Part shown: piece by piece, positions 17,814 through 25,357 of the stretch
Layout of the letters: the number at the start of each line of letters is the position of its first letter
Position numbering within the stretch: position 1 is the first letter of the stretch
Assembly: GCF_021650935.1 (NCBI RefSeq)
Contig: NZ_CP091244.1
Coordinates: forward strand, 3,410,001-3,474,000
Reading direction: 5' to 3'
DNA from: Thiothrix winogradskyi
GTDB taxonomy: Bacteria > Pseudomonadota > Gammaproteobacteria > Thiotrichales > Thiotrichaceae
DNA: 64,000 nt
The notes under the pieces: model-generated
What the model saw: the letters and a program-made list of their open reading frames with translations, nothing else
Told to the model about the DNA's origin: nothing
Database searches by the model: none
Made by a program: the position numbers and the translations under genes

Positions 17814-18944
17814 TCAGTTTATGCGAACCATGCCGGGGGCTTTAGCATATTCAGGCAAGTTTTTAGCAGATTGCCGTGTGGCTTCCGCTGCTGCTTTGAG
17901 TTCATCGGCTTTGCGATCCACGATCCAATCCATGACACCCGCGCCAATCCACATGCTAAACAATGCAACCCATGCGGTAATGACCAAGATAACCCCGCCA
18001 GTGACACCTGCACCCACGGCACAACCACCCGCCAGCATCCCACCAAACCCCATGAATGCCGCACCGATAAAGAAGCGCGTAAAGCCACTGTCTTGCGTAA
18101 ACTGCTGCCATTTAAACTCATGTGTCACCAATGCAGCCAGCAAGGAACCCAGAAATACACCCGGTACCAGACCAACATTGAAACTGAGCGACAAATAAGG
18201 CTGATTAATCAAACCCATCAAGGTATCCGCAGAAGGACCAGTGAAACTAACACTCTGCACCTGCACAATGTCGAAAGAGCTGCTGGCTTGCCAACTCGTC
18301 AACAACCACCCCAAAGCTACGGATAAGCCTGTGACCACTGCGGCAATGCTCCACCACTTACTCACGTAATGACGCTTAGCCAACCACAATCCGCCCGCCA
18401 AGAATGCCGCTCCCAACATAATCCCACCGTAAGGCGGCAACCATCCGGCAAAACTGCGCGAACTTCCGTCTACCAACCACCAAGAAGACATTTTTTCGCG
18501 TAAGGGTGATAAGCCGCCAGTCAATGACGCTTGTGCCACAATCGTCACTACCAGCCCCGCCACCATCGTGCGCATATTACCGGTCGCCGACAACACCAGC
18601 AAACGGCTAGCACAACCGCCCGCCAACACCATGCCGCCACCGAACAGCAAGCCACCGATAATGGCACCCGACATAGACCCCGCATTATTCAACTGCCGAA
18701 TTTGCCCAGTATCAATTGCCCCTGTTGTAATAAAGTACTGAGTCGCCACCATCGCTGCACCAAACGCCAGCAACCAAATCGCAAACTTTTTACCTGTCTG
18801 ACCACGCCAGAATTCCACACACGCAGCACGCAAACAGAAGCGGCTTTGCTGGGCAAAAATACCAAAGATAAGTCCGACTACCCCACCAATAACGGCGGAA
18901 ATTTCTTCGGTACTCAAATACGCTGCTAGGATTTCGTAATTCAT
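17814..18944 (-). CDS. YeeE/YedE-family membrane transporter (sulfur-compound type)
   Basis: A 376-residue inner-membrane protein with about ten hydrophobic segments. Conserved cysteine motifs of the family are visible: QQSRFCLRAACVEFW near the N-terminus, GGCASRLL in the middle and GGCAVGAGVTGG near the end. Characterised relatives (TsuA) import thiosulfate through stacked cysteines, so a sulfur anion is the likely substrate; this is inference. GGGAG precedes the ATG at 18944. No TusA-like partner gene is adjacent. In a sulfur oxidiser it could feed thiosulfate or sulfur into the cytoplasm. Confidence 0.85.
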   Translation of the reverse strand: MNYEILAAYLSTEEISAVIGGVVGLIFGIFAQQSRFCLRAACVEFWRGQTGKKFAIWLLAFGAAMVATQYFITTGAIDTGQIRQLNNAGSMSGAIIGGLLFGGGMVLAGGCASRLLVLSATGNMRTMVAGLVVTIVAQASLTGGLSPLREKMSSWWLVDGSSRSFAGWLPPYGGIMLGAAFLAGGLWLAKRHYVSKWWSIAAVVTGLSVALGWLLTSWQASSSFDIVQVQSVSFTGPSADTLMGLINQPYLSLSFNVGLVPGVFLGSLLAALVTHEFKWQQFTQDSGFTRFFIGAAFMGFGGMLAGGCAVGAGVTGGVILVITAWVALFSMWIGAGVMDWIVDRKADELKAAAEATRQSAKNLPEYAKAPGMVRIN

Positions 18945-19068
18945 CTCACTCTCCCTTCACCGCGAGGAGGTCACGCTGAAGTTATGCCATAATTAATAGA
19001 GAGCATGATAGTTAAGTATATTATGAATTGCTAATGATCTATGTCAAAAAAATGCATTATGCTTGCAA

Positions 19069-19746
19069 TCAACCTGACAGAAAAGCGATCCCATACGTGA
19101 CACCCGCGTAGACAAGCGCAAACACCAATACACCCAACCAAGCAGGCTTAAATGCCAGCGGCTTAGGGAGAGATTGTTGCGCTGGCCAGTCCGCTTTACC
19201 CACAACCATTGCCTTAATCAGGTTCGTGCGCTTATAAAAACGGTAAAATAAGATGGCAACGATATGCAACCCTGCCAATAACAAGATGATATTAAAGTTA
19301 AAATGATGAACAGATGTCAGTAATTCCGCCGTACCGCCCGACACCAAACCTATCAATGGACCTTCGGTCATAATATCATCGGTAGCAAATAAACCCGTCG
19401 TTGCTTGCGTCAATACTGCCAGCAGCAATGCCATCACCATCCACGCCCCCAGCGGATTATGCCCGGCATGAAACGCCGTTGCCCTGCTCCGTAACTCACG
19501 CAAATGTACCCAAGCCTGTGCAGGCGACTTCAGAAATTGCCGAAACCGTGCAGTATCACTGCCGATAAAACCCCAAACGAACCGAAACAGCACCAACGCC
19601 AGCAGAAAAATGCCGCTGCGCTCGTGCCACACCATCCAGTTACCGCCTGTTTCTGCACAAAACCACGAGAAACCAATGCCAATCACCAGCATCCAATGGA
19701 ACAAACGTGTCGGCAAATCCCAGAGTTTCACAGGGTTCGTTTGCAT
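19069..19746 (-). CDS. Cytochrome b561-type membrane cytochrome b
   Basis: A 225-residue four-helix membrane cytochrome b. The N-terminus KLWDLPTRLFHWMLVIGIGF with a haem-ligand histidine, WHERSGIF with another, and VHHFNFNIILLLAGLHIVAILFYRF with more are typical of di-haem cytochrome b561/Ni-hydrogenase b subunits. Start ATG at 19746 overlaps the dapB stop as TGATG, so it is translationally coupled to dapB. It would pass electrons between quinol and a periplasmic c-type cytochrome. Its placement at the end of a chaperone/lysine-biosynthesis operon has no obvious reason. Confidence 0.85.
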   Translation of the reverse strand: MQTNPVKLWDLPTRLFHWMLVIGIGFSWFCAETGGNWMVWHERSGIFLLALVLFRFVWGFIGSDTARFRQFLKSPAQAWVHLRELRSRATAFHAGHNPLGAWMVMALLLAVLTQATTGLFATDDIMTEGPLIGLVSGGTAELLTSVHHFNFNIILLLAGLHIVAILFYRFYKRTNLIKAMVVGKADWPAQQSLPKPLAFKPAWLGVLVFALVYAGVTYGIAFLSG

Positions 19747-20549
19747 CACTTCAGCCCTAACACATCCTGCATATCAAACAAGCCAGACTGCTTGTCATTG
19801 AGCCAACCAGCAGCACGTACCGCACCTTTTGCAAACGTCATCCGGCTAGAAGCTTTATGGGTAATTTCCACCCGCTCACCCACATCAGCAAACAGCACCG
19901 TGTGATCACCCACCACATCACCGGCTCGCACCGTCGCAAATCCGATCGTTTGGCGTTCACGTTCGCCGGTCACGCCTTCGCGTCCGTAAACCGCGCATTC
20001 TTTCAAATCACGTCCCAGTGCATTCGCCACCACTTCGCCCATGCGTAATGCCGTGCCGGAAGGCGCATCGACTTTATGGCGATGGTGTGCTTCCATAATT
20101 TCAATATCGACTGTATCGCCCAGCACCCGCGCTGCCATATCCAGCAGTTTCAAGCACAAATTAACCCCCACGCTCATATTGGGGGCAAACACCACTGCTG
20201 TTTGCTCAGCAGCTTTGGCGATAACCGCTTTGCCATTGTCATCAAAACCCGTCGTGCCAATGACAATTTTTTTGCCTTTGGCAACACACCAGTTCAGATG
20301 CAGCAAACACGGCTCTGGGCGGGTAAAGTCGATCAATACATCGAAATCGTTCACCGCATCATCCAGTGTTGGAGCAATGATCACGCCATTTTTGCCAATG
20401 CCAGCGACTTCACCCGCATCCGCACCAATCAGCGAACTGGCGGGTTGTTCGGTAGCAACGCTCAGCTCCAAGCCTTCAGTTTGCGCACAGGCTTCGATCA
20501 ACGCCTTGCCCATACGCCCGCCCGCGCCCACAATGGCAATCTTCGTCAT
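19746..20549 (-). CDS. dapB: 4-hydroxy-tetrahydrodipicolinate reductase
   Basis: A 267-residue NAD(P)H-dependent reductase of the diaminopimelate/lysine pathway. The nucleotide-binding GAGGRMGKALIEA is at the N-terminus, VLIDFTRPEPCLLHL follows, and the catalytic EAHHRHKVDAPSGTALRMGE is intact. Its ATG overlaps the dnaJ stop as TAATG, and its own stop overlaps the start of the b-type cytochrome, making dnaJ-dapB-cytochrome b a tightly coupled unit. Length and motifs match the family. Confidence 0.97.
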   Translation of the reverse strand: MTKIAIVGAGGRMGKALIEACAQTEGLELSVATEQPASSLIGADAGEVAGIGKNGVIIAPTLDDAVNDFDVLIDFTRPEPCLLHLNWCVAKGKKIVIGTTGFDDNGKAVIAKAAEQTAVVFAPNMSVGVNLCLKLLDMAARVLGDTVDIEIMEAHHRHKVDAPSGTALRMGEVVANALGRDLKECAVYGREGVTGERERQTIGFATVRAGDVVGDHTVLFADVGERVEITHKASSRMTFAKGAVRAAGWLNDKQSGLFDMQDVLGLK

Positions 20550-21712
20550 TATTTATCACCTTCAAACAAGTCTTTGACGAAACCCTTGGCTTTATCCAAC
20601 CAGCCGTGTTCTTGCGGGCTGTGTTTTTTACCGCCATGCACAAAGGTAGCATCCAATTCTTCCAACAACTCACGTTGCCTCTTGGTCAAGTTCACCGGGG
20701 TTTCGACCACCACACGGCAAATCAAATCACCGACAGCCGCACTGCGCACCGATTTCACGCCCTTATTACGCAAGCGGAACTGTTTGCCGGTTTGCGTTTC
20801 CGCCGGAACCTTAAGGCTGACGCGATTACCGTCTAACGTCGGCACTTCAAATTCGCCACCAATGGCAGCGGTGGTAAAGCGAATCGGTACTTCGCAATGC
20901 AGATTATCACCATCGCGTTGGAATAAGTCGTGAGTTTTGACAAAGACTTGTACGTACAAATCACCAGCTGGCCCACCGTTGACACCGGCTTCGCCCTCGC
21001 CTGCCAAACGTACCCGATCACCATTATCCACCCCGGCAGGAATCCGTACTGACAGGGTTTTCTGCTTTTCTTTACGCCCTTGACCGTGACAGTCAGGGCA
21101 AGGGTCTGCAATGATTTTGCCTTTGCCGTGACAATGCGGGCAAGTCTGCTGGATAGCGAAGAAACCTTGCTGAATCCGTACCTGACCACTGCCATGACAG
21201 GTCGGGCAGGTTTGCGGATGCGTACCCGGTTTCGCTCCACTGCCATTACAAGTGTCACAATTTTGCAAGGAAGGCACACGAATATCGGTAGTGGTGCCGA
21301 ATACGGCTTCTTCCAAGGTTAATTCAAGGTTGTATTGCAGGTCGCTGCCACGGTAAGCACGGTTGGCACCACCACCGCCTCTGCCGCCGCGTCCGCCCCC
21401 GAAGATGTCGCCGAAAATATCCTCGAACACATCGCCGAAACCACCCTGAGCACCGCCGCGCCCACCGCCGCCAAAACCACCGGACTGATCCACGCCCGCA
21501 TGACCAAACTGATCATAAGCGGCCCGCTTTTGTGGGTCGTTCAGCACTTCGTAAGCTTCTTTGGCTTCTTTGAATTTGGCTTCTGATTCGGCATTGTCAG
21601 GATTGCGGTCGGGATGATGCTTCATCGCCAAGCGCCGAAATGCCTTTTTCAAGTCATCTTCGCTGACATTCTTTTGTACACCAAGGACTTCGTAATAATC
21701 CCGCTTGGACAT
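20549..21712 (-). CDS. dnaJ: Chaperone DnaJ (Hsp40)
   Basis: A 387-residue class A J-protein that stimulates DnaK ATPase and delivers substrates. The start MSKRDYYEVLGVQKN at 21712 is chosen over an upstream codon at 21727. J-domain with HPD (MKHHPDRNPDN), then a glycine-rich stretch unusually long in GRGG repeats, then four zinc-finger CxxCxGxG repeats (CDTCNGSG, CPTCHGSG, CPHCHGKG, CPDCHGQG) and the C-terminal substrate-binding domains. It is downstream of dnaK by about 80 bp with a possible hairpin in the gap, and overlaps dapB by one base. Confidence 0.97.
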   Translation of the reverse strand: MSKRDYYEVLGVQKNVSEDDLKKAFRRLAMKHHPDRNPDNAESEAKFKEAKEAYEVLNDPQKRAAYDQFGHAGVDQSGGFGGGGRGGAQGGFGDVFEDIFGDIFGGGRGGRGGGGANRAYRGSDLQYNLELTLEEAVFGTTTDIRVPSLQNCDTCNGSGAKPGTHPQTCPTCHGSGQVRIQQGFFAIQQTCPHCHGKGKIIADPCPDCHGQGRKEKQKTLSVRIPAGVDNGDRVRLAGEGEAGVNGGPAGDLYVQVFVKTHDLFQRDGDNLHCEVPIRFTTAAIGGEFEVPTLDGNRVSLKVPAETQTGKQFRLRNKGVKSVRSAAVGDLICRVVVETPVNLTKRQRELLEELDATFVHGGKKHSPQEHGWLDKAKGFVKDLFEGDK

Positions 21713-21738
21713 AAATTCGATCCCCACTTAAACGAAAT

Positions 21739-21769
21739 CAGGCACAGCAAGACATTCCTGCTGCGCCTG
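21739..21769. other. Hairpin in the dnaK-dnaJ gap
   Basis: CAGGCACAGCA (21739-21749) and TGCTGCGCCTG (21759-21769) pair over 11 positions with one mismatch. No T-tract follows on the reverse strand, so it is more likely an mRNA processing or stabilising stem, or a partial attenuator, than a true terminator. Confidence 0.4.
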
Positions 21770-21793
21770 TGTATTTAGAAGATGGCTAGTGTA

Positions 21794-23710
21794 TTACTTC
21801 TTGCCATCGACTTCTTCAAATTCAGCATCAACGATGTCGTCATCGCCCGCTTTGCCACCCGCTTGTTGAGCGCCTGCACCCGGTGCGCCACCTTCTGCGC
21901 CACCCGCCATTTGCTGCATCAACTTGCCAGAAGCCTCCATCAACGCTTCGGACTTGCGCTCAATCACGTCTTTGTTGTCGCCTTTGACAGCATCACGCAA
22001 TTCACTGATCAGGGATTCGATATTAGCACGCTCAGCACCCGGTACTTTTTCACCGTATTCTTTCAGTGACTTTTCCGTGCCGTGAATCATACTGTCGGCT
22101 TGGTTACGCGCATCCACCAGTTCGCGCTGCTTGCGGTCTTCTTCCGCGTGCGCTTCCGCATCTTTCACCATTTGCTCAACTTCTGCGTCAGACAAGCCGG
22201 AAGAAGCTTTGATGACGATGGTTTGCTGCTTGCCAGTCGCTTTGTCTTTCGCGCCAACGTTGAGGATACCATTAGCGTCAATATCAAAAGTCACTTCGAT
22301 TTGTGGCATACCGCGTGGTGCTGGCGGAATGTCTTGCAGGTCGAAACGGCCCAGTGACTTGTTGTCACGCGCCATTTCACGTTCACCTTGCAATACATGC
22401 ACGGTAACAGCGGTTTGGTTGTCATCTGCTGTGGAGAACACTTGTGATGCCTTGGTAGGGATGGTGGTGTTCTTTTGGATCAGCTTGGTCAGGACACCGC
22501 CAAGGGTTTCAATACCCAATGACAGTGGCGTAACGTCCAACAACAGGATGTCCTTAACGCCGCCGCCCAATACGCCGCCTTGAATCGCTGCACCAACGGC
22601 AACCGCTTCATCAGGGTTCACGTCTTTGCGTGGCTCTTTGCCGAAGAAGTTTTTCACCGCTTCTTGGACTTTAGGCATACGGGTTTGACCGCCAACCATG
22701 ATGACATCATTGATTTGTGCGGCTGACAAACCGGCGTCTTTCAGGGCAATTTTGCACGGAGCCATCGTGCGCTCGATCAAATCGTCTACCAAAGATTCCA
22801 GCTTGGCACGACTCACCTTAATATTTAAGTGCTTCGGACCAGTCGCATCAGCGGTAATGTACGGCAAGTTCACATCAGACTGCTGGCTGGTGGACAGCTC
22901 GATTTTGGCTTTTTCTGCCGCATCTTTCAGACGTTGCATCGCCAGTGCATCGCCTTTGAGGTCAATGCCGCTGGTTTTGCGGAATTCGTCTGCCAGATAG
23001 TCGATCAGGCGCATATCGAAGTCTTCACCACCGAGGAAGGTGTCACCGTTGGTGGACAGTACTTCAAACTGCATTTCGCCATCAACGTCAGCAATTTCGA
23101 TGATGGATACGTCGAATGTACCACCACCCAAGTCGTAGACCGCGATTTTGCTGTCACCTTTGGATTTATCCATCCCGTAAGCCAATGCCGCAGCAGTAGG
23201 CTCATTGATAATACGCTTAACTTCCAAACCGGCAATTCTGCCCGCGTCTTTAGTCGCTTGACGTTGTGAATCGTTGAAATAAGCCGGAACGGTAATGACC
23301 GCTTCAGTCACGGGTTCACCGAGATAATCTTCCGCAGTCTTTTTCATTTTCATCAATACGCGGGCAGAAATTTCCGGCGGTGCCATTTTCTTACCGCGCA
23401 CATCTACCCAGGCATCGCCATTATCGGCTTTGATGATTTTGTAGGGTACGAGTTTAATGTCTTTTTGCACCGCATCTTCTTGGAAACGGCGACCAATCAA
23501 ACGCTTGATGGCGTACAAGGTGTTTTCAGGGTTGGTAACAGCTTGGCGCTTGGCGGTTTGCCCGACCAACACTTCGTCGTCCATGAACGCGATAATCGAC
23601 GGCGTGGTGCGGTCGCCTTCCGCATTTTCGATAACCCGTGGTTTGTCACCATCCATAACCGCTACGCAAGAGTTGGTGGTGCCAAGGTCAATACCAATAA
23701 TTTTTCCCAT
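21794..23710 (-). CDS. dnaK: Chaperone DnaK (Hsp70)
   Basis: A 638-residue Hsp70. The N-terminus MGKIIGIDLGTTNSCVAVMD, phosphate loop KRIINEPTAAALAYGMD, DLGGGTFDVSIIEI and the linker region KDILLLDVTPLSLGIETLGG are intact; the tail ends in a glycine/alanine-rich lid and EFEEVDGKK. It folds and disaggregates proteins with DnaJ and GrpE, encoded on either side. A sigma-32-like promoter lies in the 110-bp gap between grpE and dnaK, so it can be induced by heat apart from grpE. Confidence 0.98.
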   Translation of the reverse strand: MGKIIGIDLGTTNSCVAVMDGDKPRVIENAEGDRTTPSIIAFMDDEVLVGQTAKRQAVTNPENTLYAIKRLIGRRFQEDAVQKDIKLVPYKIIKADNGDAWVDVRGKKMAPPEISARVLMKMKKTAEDYLGEPVTEAVITVPAYFNDSQRQATKDAGRIAGLEVKRIINEPTAAALAYGMDKSKGDSKIAVYDLGGGTFDVSIIEIADVDGEMQFEVLSTNGDTFLGGEDFDMRLIDYLADEFRKTSGIDLKGDALAMQRLKDAAEKAKIELSTSQQSDVNLPYITADATGPKHLNIKVSRAKLESLVDDLIERTMAPCKIALKDAGLSAAQINDVIMVGGQTRMPKVQEAVKNFFGKEPRKDVNPDEAVAVGAAIQGGVLGGGVKDILLLDVTPLSLGIETLGGVLTKLIQKNTTIPTKASQVFSTADDNQTAVTVHVLQGEREMARDNKSLGRFDLQDIPPAPRGMPQIEVTFDIDANGILNVGAKDKATGKQQTIVIKASSGLSDAEVEQMVKDAEAHAEEDRKQRELVDARNQADSMIHGTEKSLKEYGEKVPGAERANIESLISELRDAVKGDNKDVIERKSEALMEASGKLMQQMAGGAEGGAPGAGAQQAGGKAGDDDIVDAEFEEVDGKK

Positions 23711-23760
23711 AATCTTATCTCCAGAATTCTTTTCTTAAGGTTTTCACGATTGGCTTGTTT

Positions 23761-23787
23761 ATGTGGGGTTATCTGCCCGTTTTCAAG
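23761..23787 (-). promoter_or_regulatory. Sigma-32-like heat-shock promoter of dnaK
   Basis: On the reverse strand CTTGAAA (23787-23781), a 12-base spacer and CCCCACAT (23768-23761) match the sigma-32 consensus (CTTGAAA, CCCCATNT) at all but one fixed position. It sits 51 bases before the dnaK ATG. Confidence 0.75.
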
Positions 23788-23820
23788 AGCCAAGGTGATA
23801 GAATTTTTACTTTTGCAAAC

Positions 23821-24369
23821 TTACTTTTTACAAACCATAACCATTGCAGGGCGTACTACCCGCCCATTCAGCAAGTAACCCTTTTGCATGACCAGTGACA
23901 GGGTGTTGTTGTCGAAGTCGGGGTGAGGCTGCATCGACATGGCTTGATGATGTTCAGGGTTGAAGGTATCACCCGGTTTGCCAACGGAAGTAATGTTGAA
24001 TTTTTCCATGACGGTTTCAAACTGCTTGAGGGTAAGCGCCATGCCTTCGCGGATTTGCTCAATATCGCCCTGCGCCTGCATCCCCATTTCCAAACTGTCG
24101 ATCACCGGAATGATGGATTCTAGGAACTTTTGGGCAGCGTATTTATGCGCATCTTCAATTTGTTTTTCCGAACGGCGGCGTTGATTTGCCAGTTCTGCTT
24201 GCGCCCGCAGCAATTGTTCGTAGTTATCAGCAGCTTCAGCTTTGGCTTTATCGAGTTCGGTTTGCAAGGCATCGGTATCTAATGGCTCAATATCCATCAC
24301 TTCAACCACAGCGTCTTCCATACCGTTTGTCGCTGCGTCTTGCAGGTTATTGTCTTTGGGATCATTCAT
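23821..24369 (-). CDS. grpE: Nucleotide exchange factor GrpE
   Basis: A 182-residue dimeric nucleotide exchange factor for DnaK. An acidic N-terminus is followed by a long coiled-coil helix (LDKAKAEAADNYEQLLRAQA) and the beta-domain with ITSVGKPGDTFNPEHHQAMS and KGYLLNGRVVRPAMVMV, the family signature. It opens the grpE-dnaK-dnaJ heat-shock cluster. A sigma-32-like promoter and a strong inverted repeat lie immediately upstream. Confidence 0.96.
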   Translation of the reverse strand: MNDPKDNNLQDAATNGMEDAVVEVMDIEPLDTDALQTELDKAKAEAADNYEQLLRAQAELANQRRRSEKQIEDAHKYAAQKFLESIIPVIDSLEMGMQAQGDIEQIREGMALTLKQFETVMEKFNITSVGKPGDTFNPEHHQAMSMQPHPDFDNNTLSLVMQKGYLLNGRVVRPAMVMVCKK

Positions 24370-24378
24370 TGTGCTACT

Positions 24379-24436
24379 CCACGGCGATAAAAATCATTTC
24401 GCCGTGGAAAGTAGGGTTTAGTTTGGGAATTTCAAG
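24379..24436 (-). promoter_or_regulatory. Sigma-32-like promoter of grpE with a 9-bp inverted repeat at the start site
   Basis: Reverse strand CTTGAAA (24436-24430), 13-base spacer, CCCTACTT (24416-24409) resembles sigma-32 promoters. CCACGGCGA and TCGCCGTGG (24379-24387 and 24399-24407, 11-base spacer) form an inverted repeat spanning the expected transcription start near 24402. Its proximal arm also contains part of the GGAG ribosome-binding site of grpE. It could be a repressor operator of CIRCE-like geometry, or a leader hairpin if transcription starts further upstream. Confidence 0.6.
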
Positions 24437-24475
24437 GGCGACACCCGAAAAATGCCAGCAATACGGCAAGAAATA

Positions 24476-25351
24476 TCAGTACAACAACGCAAATAACTTA
24501 TTGCGATATTTTTTAACCAATGGATTCGCGCTGCCGATCAGTTCAAACGTATTGAACAGACCTTGCTTGCCAGCACCATCCTGAAACTTGCTGTCTTTTT
24601 TATGCACGGTGAAATACAGCTCCAGACCAGCTTCAATCTCATCCATCGCAATACGGATTTTGGCCAATTCCAACATGGTGGCAAGGTCGTCGGGGTTTGC
24701 GGCTAATTGCTGTTCGAGTGCCGACGTATCCACACCAACCACTTGCGCCTGCAACTTGGCACGTTTCACATCCGCCAACAGTTGGCTGAGAATCTGGTTG
24801 TCGATCGCATCCGGCGGAATGCCTTGCAACAACACTTCGGCTTCGTCAGCACGTTCTTGCTGAATCAGCATTCCGGCAAGTTCCACCACGGCTTCGTAGA
24901 AATCCGGCTCGTGCTGTACCACTTGTTCCATCAATTGGGTCGCGCCCGGCAAATCACCGTTGTTGTACATTTCCAGCGCTTGCTGACGGTACGGCTCGGT
25001 CTTGCGGGTGCGATGACGGTCAATCAGTTTGCGGATTTCGGCTTCTGGCTGTACCCCCGTGAATTCATCCACAATCCTGCCATCCTTGATGACTTTAACC
25101 GTTGGTATACTGCGCACGCCAAACTGGGCTGCCAATTGTTGTTGCTGGTCACTGTTGACCTTCACCAACAAAAAGCCACCTTGGTATTCATTCACCAACT
25201 TGGTCAAAATCGGCATCAGCATTTTGCATGGTTGACACCAATCCGCCCAGAAATCTACCAAGATGGGAACTTGGTAGGAACTTTCCATGATTTGCTGGAA
25301 ATTCTGCGGGGTTGCTTCAAAAATGTAGGGGGAAGTTGCATTTTCCGCCAT
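24476..25351 (-). CDS. cnoX: Thioredoxin-TPR co-chaperone CnoX (YbbN)
   Basis: A 291-residue protein with an N-terminal thioredoxin domain (WADWCQPCKML, CxxC intact; SIPTVKVIKDG with the cis-proline) and a C-terminal TPR domain from about residue 120. E. coli CnoX protects chlorine-damaged proteins and hands them to GroEL and DnaK, and lacks the first cysteine of the CxxC. Here both cysteines are present, as in many other relatives, so redox activity is likely. It lies directly upstream of grpE on the same strand, which fits its chaperone role. It starts 6 bp after the DUF945 gene. Confidence 0.88.
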   Translation of the reverse strand: MAENATSPYIFEATPQNFQQIMESSYQVPILVDFWADWCQPCKMLMPILTKLVNEYQGGFLLVKVNSDQQQQLAAQFGVRSIPTVKVIKDGRIVDEFTGVQPEAEIRKLIDRHRTRKTEPYRQQALEMYNNGDLPGATQLMEQVVQHEPDFYEAVVELAGMLIQQERADEAEVLLQGIPPDAIDNQILSQLLADVKRAKLQAQVVGVDTSALEQQLAANPDDLATMLELAKIRIAMDEIEAGLELYFTVHKKDSKFQDGAGKQGLFNTFELIGSANPLVKKYRNKLFALLY

Positions 25352-25357
25352 TATCCT

